A DNA stretch of 64,000 bases from Gracilibacillus sp. YIM 98692 (GTDB lineage Bacteria; Bacillota; Bacilli; Bacillales; Amphibacillaceae): positions 58,221 through 122,220 of the forward strand of contig NZ_WIXM01000008.1 of the NCBI RefSeq assembly GCF_010993965.1, read 5' to 3'. The notes beneath the pieces were generated by a model, which worked only from the letters and a program-made list of their open reading frames with translations, searched no databases and was not told where the DNA came from. Positions 8,661 to 17,864 of the stretch are shown piece after piece. Every line of letters starts with the position of its first letter. Position 1 is the stretch's first letter. The position numbers and the translations under genes are program-made.

Positions 8661-9176
8661 CTAATGTAATTCAGCTGTTTTGGTATAATTTTTTGTTTTG
8701 TACTTAGCGATTTTTCTTACTAATGGTATCACATATCGATCTATCCCAAATCTCCCCGCGTTATAACCTGCAACCAATAAGAATAGGGTTAATAATATCA
8801 TTTGTCCATTGGTGCTAATGGTACCGCTGAATAAAAAGGCAAAGTTCATGAGAATACCCATTAGTGCAGCAAAATTTGTAAAAATCCCTAATATTAATGC
8901 AATACCGACTAAAAACTCACCCCACATTACTAAAAAGGTAAACAGATCTGCACCTGGTAATGCTACTTTTTCTAAAAAGGCTGCCCACCAACCTTGTACC
9001 GTTGGATGTTCTTCAGTAGCCTTACCTATTGCTCCTTGAATAAATCCCCCTGCATCAAAGGTTCCACCTGTAATCTTACCCCATCCAGCTGTCATCCATT
9101 GATAACCGATATAAATACGAAGAAATGCTAACACTCCAGCCACTACAACATTTTTTCTTAGAAAATCTACAAACAT
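8661..9176 (-). CDS. DoxX-family membrane protein
   Basis: 171-aa protein with four predicted membrane helices. RIYIGYQWMTAGWGKITGG near the N-terminus, then LPGADLFTFLVMWGEFLVG and a final helix LLTLFLLVAGYNAGRFGIDRY are the DoxX (PF07681) signature. Relatives include the quinol-oxidase-associated DoxD subunit and CatD-like proteins; none gives a sure reaction here. The start is ATG 9176 with AAAGGAG spaced 8 nt. A symmetric TTCACA...TGTGAA sequence lies at 9206-9223, just upstream. Confidence 0.85.
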   Translation of the reverse strand: MFVDFLRKNVVVAGVLAFLRIYIGYQWMTAGWGKITGGTFDAGGFIQGAIGKATEEHPTVQGWWAAFLEKVALPGADLFTFLVMWGEFLVGIALILGIFTNFAALMGILMNFAFLFSGTISTNGQMILLTLFLLVAGYNAGRFGIDRYVIPLVRKIAKYKTKNYTKTAELH

Positions 9177-9205
9177 TATCTTCACTCCTTTTGTTTGTTC
9201 AAAAA

Positions 9206-9223
9206 TTCACATAATTTTGTGAA
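9206..9223. promoter_or_regulatory. Inverted repeat upstream of the DoxX gene
   Basis: TTCACATAATTTTGTGAA is a 6+6 bp palindrome around 6 bp, 30 bp ahead of the DoxX start codon. It could be an operator; the cognate regulator is not identifiable. Confidence 0.35.
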
Positions 9224-9490
9224 ATAATTTATCTTTATTACACTTATATCATAACATGTAAATATACATTTTAAATAAGTTTGTTCATGATTTCACATTT
9301 AGTTCAAATGTTTATGACTATAATGTGACAACTAAGAAAAACATGTTTCTCTTTATAAAAATGGGATTTCGTTTGATTACTTATACTATATTTCAACAGC
9401 ATTACATAACATTATAAAGTGAATAAATATCTCCTAACATCCAGCAAATGTTTTGATCTAATGATAGAGAATACGTAGAATAATATATAA

Positions 9491-9613
9491 GAGAGACTTC
9501 CATCAGTGGAAGGAGTTCTTCCTCCCACTGATGGTTAGCGAAACTTATCAGGGTGCTAGCGTCCGTTATCCCCCACTTATGTTTCTTTCATTATTCTAAG
9601 TCTAGAAGTAGGG
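9491..9613. repeat. Dispersed repeat family A, copy 1
   Basis: Begins GAGACTTCCATCAGTGG and contains a hairpin (CCATCAGTG/CACTGATGG), then a 46-bp core starting ACTGATGGTTAGCG that is repeated with two mismatches at 63176-63295. A third, shorter copy is at 34436-34500. It fills the 488-bp gap ahead of the aldo/keto reductase; 9224-9490 holds nothing else that I can recognise. Confidence 0.75.
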
Positions 9614-9664
9614 GCTTACGGGCGATTGTTCACCGTGGCAAACCATGGAGAAGAGGTGACCAAT

Positions 9665-10591
9665 TTGAAGTATCGTCGTTTAGGTTCTACAAATTTAAAT
9701 GTTTCTGTTGTTGGTGTTGGTACTTGGCAATTTGGAGGTGAGTGGGGGAAAAACTTTAAGCAAAAGGAAGTTGATGACATTTTAAACCAAGCACAAGCGG
9801 AAGGAATTAACTTGATCGATACAGCCGAGTGTTATGGTGATCATTTATCAGAGCAATTTATCGGAAATTATTTAAATCGTCATCAGCGAGAGGATTGGAT
9901 TGTTGCCACAAAATTTGGACATCAATTTCATGACAACTTTGATAGAACAAGGCACTGGTCCGCTGCGGAAGTTTTAAAGCAATTGGACGCTTCTTTAAAA
10001 TCATTGCAAACAGATTATATTGATATCTATCAAGCACATTCCTGTACAGATGAAGAGTTTAATAACGATGAGTTATGGACGATGCTTGATAAACAAAAGC
10101 AAGCAGGTAAAATTCGTCACCTTGGCATATCACTAGCAGGCAATGCAGATAGTTCCCAAACAGAAAAAGCATCTGAAGTCGGTGCTGAAGTAATTCAGGT
10201 CGTATATAACCGGTTAGATCGTGCCCCAGAGGAGAAAATTTATCCATCCACCATAGAACAAGATCTTGGTGTATTAGCTAGAGTTCCACTAGCTAGCGGT
10301 TATTTAAGCGGCAAGTACAAACCTGGTTCTACTTTTAACTCAAGTGATGTCCGCTCAAGACACGATAAAGAAAAGACGGATCGATCACTTCGACTGGTCG
10401 AGGAAATTAAGAGACATGAGGTACCAAATAATGTAGATATGGCTAGCTGGGCTCTAGCCTGGTGCTTAAAACATGATGCTGTTACGACGGTAATCCCTGG
10501 CTGTAAAACGGCAAAGCAAGTAAGCGCTAACGCTAGTGCAGCTCAACTTGATATGGTGTCTGCTAACCACCCTCAACATTCAAGCAATTAA
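9665..10591 (+). CDS. Aldo/keto reductase
   Basis: 308-aa NAD(P)H-dependent TIM-barrel oxidoreductase. It starts KYRRLGSTNLNVSVVGVGTWQFGG, contains the catalytic Asp (LIDTAECYGD) with Tyr of the tetrad, the Lys in ATKFGHQF and the His in YIDIYQAHS, then a C-terminal NADP-type loop VIPGCKTAKQV. The start is TTG 9665, preceded by AGAGGTG spaced 7 nt; earlier in-frame codons precede this site. Closest in style to the YhdN/Tas aldo-keto reductases; the substrate is unknown. Monocistronic with its own terminator. Confidence 0.9.
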   Translation: MKYRRLGSTNLNVSVVGVGTWQFGGEWGKNFKQKEVDDILNQAQAEGINLIDTAECYGDHLSEQFIGNYLNRHQREDWIVATKFGHQFHDNFDRTRHWSAAEVLKQLDASLKSLQTDYIDIYQAHSCTDEEFNNDELWTMLDKQKQAGKIRHLGISLAGNADSSQTEKASEVGAEVIQVVYNRLDRAPEEKIYPSTIEQDLGVLARVPLASGYLSGKYKPGSTFNSSDVRSRHDKEKTDRSLRLVEEIKRHEVPNNVDMASWALAWCLKHDAVTTVIPGCKTAKQVSANASAAQLDMVSANHPQHSSN

Positions 10592-10623
10592 AAAACCACG
10601 GATTGTATTTCCGTGGTTTTTTT
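10591..10623 (+). terminator. Intrinsic terminator of the aldo/keto reductase gene
   Basis: AAACCACGG/CCGTGGTTT, 9-bp stem with a 9-nt loop and a following run of seven or more T, directly at the stop codon. Confidence 0.92.
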
Positions 10624-10710
10624 CTTATGACTGTTTTCTATAAGTGTATGGAAAGCGTTGATACAAGTTTTTTTCACGAACGTTATATGCTAAGTCATCG
10701 CTCGAATTTA

Positions 10711-10905
10711 CTGTTAGAACCTCTCTTACGGCAGTTTCCATTCTAGTTATAGCTAAAAACTGCTGTTAGAACCTCTCTTACAGTAGTTTCCATTCTAGTT
10801 ATAGCTAAAAACTGCTGTTAGAACCTCTCTCTCAGTAGTTTCCATTCTAGTTATAGCTAAAAATTGCCGATAGAGACTCTCTCACGGCAGTTTCAAAACG
10901 AGAAT
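10711..10905. repeat. 52-bp tandem repeat, locus 1 (about 3.7 copies)
   Basis: Unit starts occur at 10711, 10763, 10815 and 10867, an exact 52-bp period. Each unit reads CTGTTAGAACCTCTCTTACG, then GCAGTTTCCATTCTAG, then TTATAGCTAAAA, so AAAACTGC...GCAGTTT arms can form a hairpin across each unit. The last unit is more diverged. Same family as locus 2 at 47893-48280. It occupies most of the 353-bp gap before the amidase gene. Confidence 0.85.
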
Positions 10906-10944
10906 CATAAAATAAAAATTTTTTTAATAGGCGTTCTATATCCA

Positions 10945-12054
10945 TTAATGAAAATAATCGATTAAACCTTTAGTAATGCCCTTTGCAAGCTGTTGACGAT
11001 AATTTGCTGTACGAATGGTTAATAAATCATTCATATTTGTGATATAACCCATCTCTAATAACACAGATGGTTTGCTATTATTCCTTAACACATAAAAGCT
11101 GTCATTCATAACTCCACGGCTATGCAAGTTTACATTTTGAGCAAGTGCATTTTGTAAAGTATAGGCGAGATTTCGATTGTCGTCTCCATAAAAATGTGTG
11201 CTAATGCCATGAATGGTAGATAGAGGATCTGCATTAAAATGCAAGCTAATAAAGGCATGTGTCTGATATGCTTCACTAACCTGAACCCTAGCTTGATGTT
11301 CGACATAAGCATCATTGCTTCTTGTTAATAAAACGGTGGCCCCCGCTTGGCGCAGCTTACTTGCTATATCATCCACGACCTCCATGATAAGGTCTTTTTC
11401 GTATACGCCACCTATACCAATAGCACCAGGATCTTTCCCGCCATGACCAGGATCAAGAACGATGTTGTATCCTTGCAATGATCCATTCTGTAAAGCTTGC
11501 TGATTAGAAGTATCTTGATTCGAGGGGGGTGAAGCAGTTGATGTACTGTTAGCATCCTCTGTTTTGGAACTATTTTCATTTGTCAACCAAGAAGCAATCC
11601 AGCCAGTCTGATTCGCATTCATCCTTACTTTTACCCAACCTCCACTTTTATCAAGTAAATCAAATTCTTTTCCGATCGACGTAAATCCTAAAATACGATA
11701 ATCAATTCCTGGACCTGATCGAATGCGTACTCCAGACGCGTTAACGGTTATATTTTGACTTGCAGTAAATGGGCGGGTTTGCGTTGAGCTTGATTCAACT
11801 AAAAATTGCGAGGCTACCCACACTTCCTCTCCATTCCAATAAGTTTGAAACCAGCCATACGATTCATCAAATACTTTGATTTTATCACTGACATCTAGTT
11901 GTCCTACTATACTAGCATTACTTGAGGGTTCTGAACGAAGTAATAGATTCGATACTCCTACCTCATACTCTTTTTCCGATGCCTCTATGATGGAAGGAAA
12001 AGTGATAAAGCAAATAAAAAATATAAGTGCGAAACTTATCTTTCTCCGACCCAA
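10945..12054 (-). CDS. N-acetylmuramoyl-L-alanine amidase with two SH3b domains
   Basis: Secreted cell-wall hydrolase, 369 aa. The chosen start is TTG 12054, with AGAGGTG 8 nt upstream, giving a compact signal peptide (GRRKISFALIFFICF, cleavage near IIEAS). Two bacterial SH3 domains (about 28-85 and 98-155) bind the wall; a Ser/Thr/Asn-rich linker leads to an Amidase_3 domain (about 197-369). The zinc ligands are visible: His204 in DPGHGG, Glu219 in VYEKDL, His272 in SLHFNA, and the catalytic Glu in LLEMGYITN. It cleaves the amide bond between muramic acid and L-Ala, as in LytC/CwlC-type enzymes. Confidence 0.93.
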   Translation of the reverse strand: MGRRKISFALIFFICFITFPSIIEASEKEYEVGVSNLLLRSEPSSNASIVGQLDVSDKIKVFDESYGWFQTYWNGEEVWVASQFLVESSSTQTRPFTASQNITVNASGVRIRSGPGIDYRILGFTSIGKEFDLLDKSGGWVKVRMNANQTGWIASWLTNENSSKTEDANSTSTASPPSNQDTSNQQALQNGSLQGYNIVLDPGHGGKDPGAIGIGGVYEKDLIMEVVDDIASKLRQAGATVLLTRSNDAYVEHQARVQVSEAYQTHAFISLHFNADPLSTIHGISTHFYGDDNRNLAYTLQNALAQNVNLHSRGVMNDSFYVLRNNSKPSVLLEMGYITNMNDLLTIRTANYRQQLAKGITKGLIDYFH

Positions 12055-12186
12055 ATCCAACTCACCTCTCAAATAGCTTGTCATGTTAAGTGTTTATTTG
12101 ATTCCCTGACAGATAACAGTTAAAACTAGAAAAATAAGAATAATGCAAAAATAATCCTATCCTACTATTTTAATCTAGTCTATGAC

Positions 12187-13041
12187 TTATTCCTCAATGG
12201 ATTCTGTTAGATTATCATCATCTTCCGTCGTGTCATCAGCATCAACGATGTCTTCTTCTGCAGGTTCACTGTTTGATTCGTCTGGTTGTGGTTCTTCAGT
12301 GCTCTCAGGATCAGTTTGTTCTTGGTCATCTGTAGAACCTGAATCCTCATCTACTTCAGAATCATCATTAACGGTTGTATTGTCATCACTACCGTTCTCT
12401 TCGTCTGATATTTCTTCCTCTGTATTTTCCTCGCTTTCTTCTACTGCTTCTTCCTCTTCTGTTTCTTCTTCTTCATCAGCAGAAGGTTTCTCCTTTTCTA
12501 CGTTACTACCGCTATCGTTTGGTTCTTTTTTTGTGGAAGAATCATCACCCGTCTCTTCATCAGTGTTTTTAAGTTCATGCGTGGTAGTAGATTGATTATT
12601 TTCATCCCTACTCTCCGAACCTTGTGTACTATTGTCCGCTTGATTATCTTGTTCAACGGTCGATGGATTAGATGATGTTTGTTCCGACAGATTTGAGTTG
12701 GAAGTTGTACTCTCTTGAACCGGAGAAGGTTCGCTCTCCATTTCTGTTGTTTGTGCCGACTCTTCTTCACTTTCGTCTTCCTCTAAAACTTCTTCCTCTT
12801 CCGATTCCTGTTCTTTAAAAAAGGCTTGATCCAATTGTTTTATAGAGTCTATGTTCTCTGCTGATTTGGTAGCGTGCGCTTCAGACTCATAATATTGAAT
12901 ATTCCGATCATTAAATACTGTCTGTCCAGACAAATAACTTTTCGCTACCCATACTCCACCGAAACACACAGATAACCCTAAAGCTATCGTTATGTAAACA
13001 GCAATAGAATCTGAATTTAATCTCAGTGCAATCTCCTCCAT
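12187..13041 (-). CDS. Acidic, low-complexity membrane-anchored surface protein
   Basis: 284 aa, no recognised family. One membrane helix near residues 13-38 (YITIALGLSVCFGGVWVA) is followed by a 60-residue ordered stretch and then about 190 residues made almost wholly of Glu, Asp, Ser, Thr, Asn and Gln. The tail probably extends outside the membrane; such acidic tails fit a halotolerant lifestyle. The ATG start at 13041 lacks a good ribosome site because GGAGGAG lies just inside the frame. A CTG at codon 6 (13026) is ideally spaced from it and may be the true start. Codon repetition in the tail makes the gene a likely site of length variation. Confidence 0.75.
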   Translation of the reverse strand: MEEIALRLNSDSIAVYITIALGLSVCFGGVWVAKSYLSGQTVFNDRNIQYYESEAHATKSAENIDSIKQLDQAFFKEQESEEEEVLEEDESEEESAQTTEMESEPSPVQESTTSNSNLSEQTSSNPSTVEQDNQADNSTQGSESRDENNQSTTTHELKNTDEETGDDSSTKKEPNDSGSNVEKEKPSADEEEETEEEEAVEESEENTEEEISDEENGSDDNTTVNDDSEVDEDSGSTDDQEQTDPESTEEPQPDESNSEPAEEDIVDADDTTEDDDNLTESIEE

Positions 13042-13139
13042 ACCATACTATATTCCTATTAATAACCTACCATTATATATAAGAAAAGTAAATCTCCCTC
13101 TAATTTTACCAACTTTTAAAAAGACGCTTTTCATAGTGT

Positions 13140-13500
13140 TTGTTGTTTTATGTCACAGTGAACAAAACAGCGAACTGGTGAAAATTTGTCTTGGTGTAGA
13201 TTCCTTCCATTCTAATTTAAGATGTGTGCTATCATTCGCTCCGGCAGAATACTGCGCTTTCACCCAAGGGCACAAGTGCAACATCTACTCAAGCAAAAAT
13301 CGCTTTCGTAGTGTTTTCTATGCCGTCGGGCTCGGCTTTAGCTAACTTGGTAAAGAAAAACACTTTACCAAGTGAATCTTCAGCTCTCGCTGTCCCACAG
13401 GAGTCTCCGTATTCTGCCTTCGCTGATAGTTTTGTTCTGAATATAGAAAAGTTGAAGCCGTGCCCCCAGAAAGGGAGTGTTTTTCCGCTGCACTGGACTA
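13140..13500. repeat. Intergenic repeat-derived region (degenerate)
   Basis: The 613-bp gap 13042-13654 has no credible gene. It includes segments related to the dispersed family at 34560-34690 and 63675-63800, for example CAGGAGTCTCCGTATTCTGC followed by CTTCGCTGAT (13399-13428) and GAAGCCGTGCCC (13456-13467). A local inverted repeat (CTTGGTAAAG at 13348 and CTTTACCAAG at 13363) lies inside. Local GC is above that of flanking gaps. Confidence 0.5.
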
Positions 13501-13619
13501 ACACTCATTTAAGGAAGAATGATAAAAGTCATGATATAGTTAATGCTTAGTTTATAGCTTTTTTACAAGGGAGTTATTTTTAAAAGCAACAATTTTTAAG
13601 AAAAGACTAAGCAAAACTA

Positions 13620-13644
13620 AGAGTGTGCCGTATCGACACACTCT
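13620..13644 (-). terminator. Terminator-like hairpin after the sugar isomerase gene
   Basis: AGAGTGTG/CACACTCT 8-bp stem, 11 bp beyond the stop on the minus strand. The T tract is interrupted (TTAGTTTT), so strength is uncertain. Confidence 0.6.
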
Positions 13645-13654
13645 TTCCTTCCCT

Positions 13655-14476
13655 TTAAACATGTTTAGCATAGCTTTCTTTCACTTGTTTTAAAACATCA
13701 TTAGGATTTGCATCCCATAACGCTTGATTAATGATTTCTACTTCTATTGGTCCGTGATAGCCTGCTGCTTCAACCGCTTTACGCATACGATTGATTTCTA
13801 TCACACCTTCTCCCATCATAGCACGACCTTTAAACATATCCGGCATTGGCACTTTCCAATCCGAAACATGGAATCCTAGAATTCTACCTTCAGCCCGCTC
13901 GATTTCTAGATACAAATTCGGATCCCACCAAACATGGTAGACATCGACAATAACACCTACTTCATCTGGTTGATGCTTCTCCGCAATGTTTGATGCCTGT
14001 TCTAATGTATTAATCACCGAACGATCGGCAGCAAACATTGGGTGAAGAGGTTCAATAGCTAATTTCACCCCATAATCTTTCGCATATGGAACAAGTTCAG
14101 CAATTCCATTCTCTACTTGTTTTCTAGCTGTATCAATATCACGATCAGCACTTGGCCCGCAAACCAATACTAATGTATCCGTTCCTAACTCTGCAGCCTC
14201 TTCAATTGCTCGTTTATTATCATCAATTCTTTCGGCTAATTCCTTTTTTGTCGCAGCGGGGAACATACCACCTCGACAAATACTAGATACCTTTAATCCC
14301 GAATCTTGAATAATTTTTTTACTTTGCTTTAAACCAATTTCTTTTATTTTATGACGCCAAACCGAAATCCATGGAACCTCATGTCTTAAACACCCATCCA
14401 CTGCTTCTTGTAGATTCCACTGGTCTGTCGTTATTTGATTTAAGCTTAACCTGCTCATCAGTTTTTCATCAGCCAT
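13655..14476 (-). CDS. Sugar phosphate isomerase/epimerase-like TIM-barrel protein
   Basis: 273 aa, AP_endonuc_2/xylose-isomerase-like fold (PF01261). Metal-binding residues expected of the fold are visible: Glu in LAIEPLHP, Asp and His in VIVDVYHVWWDP, His in LGFHVSDW and Glu in IEVEIIN. Members epimerise, isomerise or eliminate keto-sugars. It overlaps the DUF993 gene upstream (TAATG) with GGAGGG 6 nt ahead, and belongs to a three-gene operon with DUF993 and a Gfo/Idh/MocA dehydrogenase. A role acting on the dehydrogenase product is inferred; the substrate is unknown. Confidence 0.88.
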   Translation of the reverse strand: MADEKLMSRLSLNQITTDQWNLQEAVDGCLRHEVPWISVWRHKIKEIGLKQSKKIIQDSGLKVSSICRGGMFPAATKKELAERIDDNKRAIEEAAELGTDTLVLVCGPSADRDIDTARKQVENGIAELVPYAKDYGVKLAIEPLHPMFAADRSVINTLEQASNIAEKHQPDEVGVIVDVYHVWWDPNLYLEIERAEGRILGFHVSDWKVPMPDMFKGRAMMGEGVIEINRMRKAVEAAGYHGPIEVEIINQALWDANPNDVLKQVKESYAKHV

Positions 14477-15651
14477 TAACGTCCCTCCTGCTCAATTCCT
14501 GCTAGCTCTAGCACTTTTTTCATTCTCTCTGTTGCTAGATCAGGATAACGTAATAATCCCGCTTCATCTGCCATCACAAACAAGTCTGATAGATGTGTAA
14601 TCGAACGCGCGCCTTCTTTTCCGCCGATCATTCGGAAATGATCTTGGTGACCATTCAAATATGCCATAAAAACGACACCTGTTTTATAAGAAAACGTCGG
14701 TTTTTGGAAAATATGACGAGATAGAGGAACCGTTTTTTCTAATAATCTATCATACTTTTCCATATCTCCCGCATCTAGCGCATGCATCGCAGCTGCTGCA
14801 GCTGGTGCAATTGCATCAAATATTCCTAATAAAGCATGGCTGTATCCTTTTTCATCCCCTTTGATTAAATGAGGATAATTAAAATCATCCCCTGTATACA
14901 TGCGAACACTGTCAGGAAGTAAACGACGCATATCAATTTCTTTTTGATCATCCAACAATGAAATTTTAATCCCATCCACTTTATCTTCATTGTCACGAAT
15001 AATTTGCAAACAAACTTCCATTGCCTCGTCAATATCATCATGACCCCAATAACCTTTTAACGCTGGGTCAAACATGTCTCCAAGCCAGTGTAAGATGACA
15101 GGTTGAGAGACGTTTTGTAAAATTTTATTATATACACGTTGATAATCTTCAGGGCCTTTGGCACATGCTGCAAGCGCTCGGCTAGCCATCATGATAATTT
15201 TTCCACCTTCGCCCTCTACAAATGAAACCTGCTCTTCATATGCTTTTTCCACATCTTCTAAAGTAACATCTGGTGTTGGTTCAAGGTGGTCTGTTCCTAT
15301 ACCGCTCGCCATATCTCCGCCCACTGCTTTAGCTTCTTTGATCGAACGAGAAATCAGTTCTTTTGCCCCATCCCAACTAAGTCCCATTCCGCGTTGAGCA
15401 GTATCCATTGCTTCTGCAACAGACAAGCCTAATGACCACAAATAATGACGATATTCCATTGTTTTATCCCAATCAATTTGAGCATTTGTCGTTGGATCCG
15501 CATCTGATAACGGATCACAAACGACATGTGCTGCAGAGAAAGCTGTTCTTTTCTCGAAAGGCTTATCTGTTGGAATATCAAAAGGTGTATAATTTTGTGC
15601 TTCATAGCTATATAATTTACGATCTTTATTTGGTAAAATCAGCTTCGCCAT
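14476..15651 (-). CDS. DUF993 family protein (dihydrodipicolinate-synthase-like barrel)
   Basis: 391 aa, full length for DUF993 (PF06187), an uncharacterised relative of the DHDPS/N-acetylneuraminate lyase class I aldolases. Visible segments include FSAAHVVCDPL, SGIGTDHLEP, PVILHWLGDMFDP and GIKISLLDD, whose Lys occupies the place of the Schiff-base lysine in the superfamily; MYTGDDFNYPHLI follows. Middle gene of the operon, 13 bp after the Gfo/Idh/MocA gene and overlapping the isomerase gene. A retro-aldol or lyase step on an oxidised sugar is a plausible inference. Confidence 0.88.
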   Translation of the reverse strand: MAKLILPNKDRKLYSYEAQNYTPFDIPTDKPFEKRTAFSAAHVVCDPLSDADPTTNAQIDWDKTMEYRHYLWSLGLSVAEAMDTAQRGMGLSWDGAKELISRSIKEAKAVGGDMASGIGTDHLEPTPDVTLEDVEKAYEEQVSFVEGEGGKIIMMASRALAACAKGPEDYQRVYNKILQNVSQPVILHWLGDMFDPALKGYWGHDDIDEAMEVCLQIIRDNEDKVDGIKISLLDDQKEIDMRRLLPDSVRMYTGDDFNYPHLIKGDEKGYSHALLGIFDAIAPAAAAAMHALDAGDMEKYDRLLEKTVPLSRHIFQKPTFSYKTGVVFMAYLNGHQDHFRMIGGKEGARSITHLSDLFVMADEAGLLRYPDLATERMKKVLELAGIEQEGR

Positions 15652-15664
15652 ACGATTAGCCTCC

Positions 15665-16816
15665 TTACAATTTAATTTCTGGTACGTCTACCCAACGTCT
15701 TTCTGCCCAAGATTTTAATCCTAAATCAGATAGCTGTGTACCTTTCGCCCCTTCTAATAAATCCCAAGGGAATTCCTCATCTGCAAAGACATGCTTCAAG
15801 AAAAGCTCCCACTGTACTTTAAAACCATTGTCGAATTCTTGGTTTCCAGGAACCTCTTGCCACTGATATTGAAAATCAAATGGATTTTCAATATCAGGAT
15901 TCCAAGTCGGTTTTGGTGTATTAACGCGATGTTGTACCTTACAATCACGAAGACCAGCTACTGCACTACCTTCTGTTCCATCTACTTGAATCGTTAATAA
16001 GTCATCACGATTTACTCTTACAGCCCAAGAAGAGTTCGCTTGAACAATGACACCATTTTCTAACTCAAACGTACCATATGCTGCATCATCAGCTGTTGCT
16101 TTATATTTTTCTCCATTTTCATCGATACGTTCGGGAATATGTGTCGCACCTAAGCAAGAAACTGATTTCACATTTCCAAATAGATTATCAATTACATAAC
16201 GCCAGTGGGCGAACATATCAACGATGATACCGCCACCGTCTTCTGCGCGGTAGTTCCATGAAGGACGCTGACCCTCTTGCCAATCTCCTTCAAATACCCA
16301 ATATCCAAATTCCATACGTACAGACAACATTTCGCCAAAGAATCCGGAATCTATTAATCTCTTTAATTTTAGAAGACCAGGTAAGAATAATTTATCTTGC
16401 ACGACACCATTTTTCACACCAGCTTCTTTAGCTAGTTTTGCTAGTTCCACTGATCCTTCTAAATTTGTAGCTGTCGGCTTTTCACAATAAATATGTTTCC
16501 CAGCAGAAATTGCTTGTTTAATACTCTCTGCACGTCTTACTGTTGTTTGGGAATCAAAATAAATTTCATTATAGTCATCTGCCAGTGCAGCTTCTAAATC
16601 AGTAGAATAACGTTCAATACCATGCGCCTCTGCCAACGCTTTCAATTTCTTCTCATTTCGACCTACTAATATTGGATCAGGCATTAATGTATCTTCGTTT
16701 TTCAAGGTTACTCCGCCTTGTTCTCTAATCGCTTTGATAGAACGAATTAAGTGTTGGTTAGTTCCCATTCGTCCTGTTACACCATTCATAATAATACCAA
16801 TTTTATGTTCTGCCAT
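15665..16816 (-). CDS. Gfo/Idh/MocA family oxidoreductase
   Basis: 383 aa, NAD(P)-dependent sugar or cyclitol dehydrogenase. The N-terminal Rossmann loop is atypical: GIIMNGVTGRMGTNQHL replaces the common GxGxxG form. HIYCEKPTATN provides the conserved Lys of the family; a C-terminal alpha/beta domain (RAEDGGGIIVDMFAHWRYV) carries the catalytic Asp/His region. First gene of an operon with DUF993 and a TIM-barrel isomerase. The start ATG has AAGGAAGG upstream. It probably oxidises the pathway substrate; the identity of the sugar is not visible. Confidence 0.9.
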   Translation of the reverse strand: MAEHKIGIIMNGVTGRMGTNQHLIRSIKAIREQGGVTLKNEDTLMPDPILVGRNEKKLKALAEAHGIERYSTDLEAALADDYNEIYFDSQTTVRRAESIKQAISAGKHIYCEKPTATNLEGSVELAKLAKEAGVKNGVVQDKLFLPGLLKLKRLIDSGFFGEMLSVRMEFGYWVFEGDWQEGQRPSWNYRAEDGGGIIVDMFAHWRYVIDNLFGNVKSVSCLGATHIPERIDENGEKYKATADDAAYGTFELENGVIVQANSSWAVRVNRDDLLTIQVDGTEGSAVAGLRDCKVQHRVNTPKPTWNPDIENPFDFQYQWQEVPGNQEFDNGFKVQWELFLKHVFADEEFPWDLLEGAKGTQLSDLGLKSWAERRWVDVPEIKL

Positions 16817-16863
16817 GTTTGTTTACACCTTCCTTGATTTAAGTTAAACATAGCATAACCCAA

Positions 16864-16900
16864 TAAAAAAAATTCGTCTTATTAATCTAAGAACGAATTT
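16864..16900 (-). terminator. Terminator of the araC-type gene
   Basis: Minus-strand AAATTCGTTCTTA pairs with TAAGACGAATTT, followed by eight T in total. It separates the regulator from the Gfo/Idh-DUF993 operon. Confidence 0.8.
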
Positions 16901-16918
16901 CTTAAAATCGGAAATAAA

Positions 16919-17737
16919 TTAAATATTATATTTCTGATGGGTCGTTCGATATTTATGAGGAGAAATAGAGGTAATATTTTTAAACGCACGATAAAAGGTG
17001 GATAGGGATTCAAAACCAACCTCAAAGCAGACCGATGCAATGTCTTTATCTGTTTCAGCTAAAAGCTTTTTGGCTAATCCAATCCGAACTTCTGTTAAAT
17101 ATTGAATCGGAGTCATATGATAGCTTTCTTTAAAAATATTGTTCATATGTCGTGCGCTCATCCCAAGGCGTGCTGCTAAATCTTCTGCATGTATCCAATC
17201 AAAATAATGGGAATCAATATACTTTTTTAACCGTTCTGCACGCAAAGTATTCGCATCCACTGCATCCTGCTGCGTATCACTTCTTGCAATTAACAAAAGC
17301 AACTGAGATAAATAAATTCTTAAAGCCATTCCTTGCAAATCAGACTTATGTGATTGCTCGTATAGCATCGTTCGTAACAGCTGTCTCATTTCACTGCTAT
17401 CAAATGGATTTAATCCTACTAATTTTGTTTCTGTAAAATAAGTTTGAAATAGAGAATCATTTATAGTACCGTCAATCACTCTCTGGTCAAACGCTAATAC
17501 AAGAACGGTAAGTTTTTTTTCTGATTTAATTGCATGAGGAGTTTCTGGTGTGATGAATGCTAAGTGATCCTGATCAAACCGTTGTGCTTCTCCATTAATA
17601 ATGATCTCACCTGCACCCTCTAATGCATATAACAGTTGATAAATATGATGGTGATGATCCTCTACATGGTCTCCAGCTAAATGCTTACTTTCATATAATT
17701 TTATACCTAATGGTTCTAGATTCATATCCTTTAACAT
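16919..17737 (-). CDS. AraC-family transcriptional regulator (cupin sensor)
   Basis: 272 aa. The N-terminal cupin domain carries a His cluster (DHVEDHHHHIYQLLY) for ligand or metal binding. The C-terminal AraC DNA-binding domain has two helix-turn-helices: YFDWIHAEDLAARLGMSARH, NNIFK, then DIASVCFEVGFESLSTFYRAF and the final SPHKYR. The start is ATG 17737 with GCGGGGAA 6 nt upstream. It lies between the Gfo/Idh-DUF993 operon and the divergent Gfo/Idh gene and so probably activates one or both. Confidence 0.88.
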   Translation of the reverse strand: MLKDMNLEPLGIKLYESKHLAGDHVEDHHHHIYQLLYALEGAGEIIINGEAQRFDQDHLAFITPETPHAIKSEKKLTVLVLAFDQRVIDGTINDSLFQTYFTETKLVGLNPFDSSEMRQLLRTMLYEQSHKSDLQGMALRIYLSQLLLLIARSDTQQDAVDANTLRAERLKKYIDSHYFDWIHAEDLAARLGMSARHMNNIFKESYHMTPIQYLTEVRIGLAKKLLAETDKDIASVCFEVGFESLSTFYRAFKNITSISPHKYRTTHQKYNI

Positions 17738-17864
17738 GATAGATTCCCCGCTCATTCACTTTTTGATGTAAAAAATTTTTGTTACTGCGAAAAATAGGAA
17801 GTTATGATATATTGCTATTATAAAGGATTCATTTCATTAAAAGCAAAAGTGAGGAGATTTTTTC

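Noticed and set aside
12182..12595. Ser-rich plus-strand reading frame of 137 codons
   Set aside because: It is the antisense shadow of the acidic Glu/Ser repeat protein gene on the minus strand.
13015..13035. Third copy of the GntR operator ahead of the acidic protein gene
   Set aside because: Only the TAGTATGGTA half matches, and it overlaps the start codon region; chance similarity is more likely.
13136..13550. Overlapping plus and minus reading frames of 69-108 codons
   Set aside because: They lie in a repeat-derived GC-rich stretch, lack ribosome sites and show no family features.
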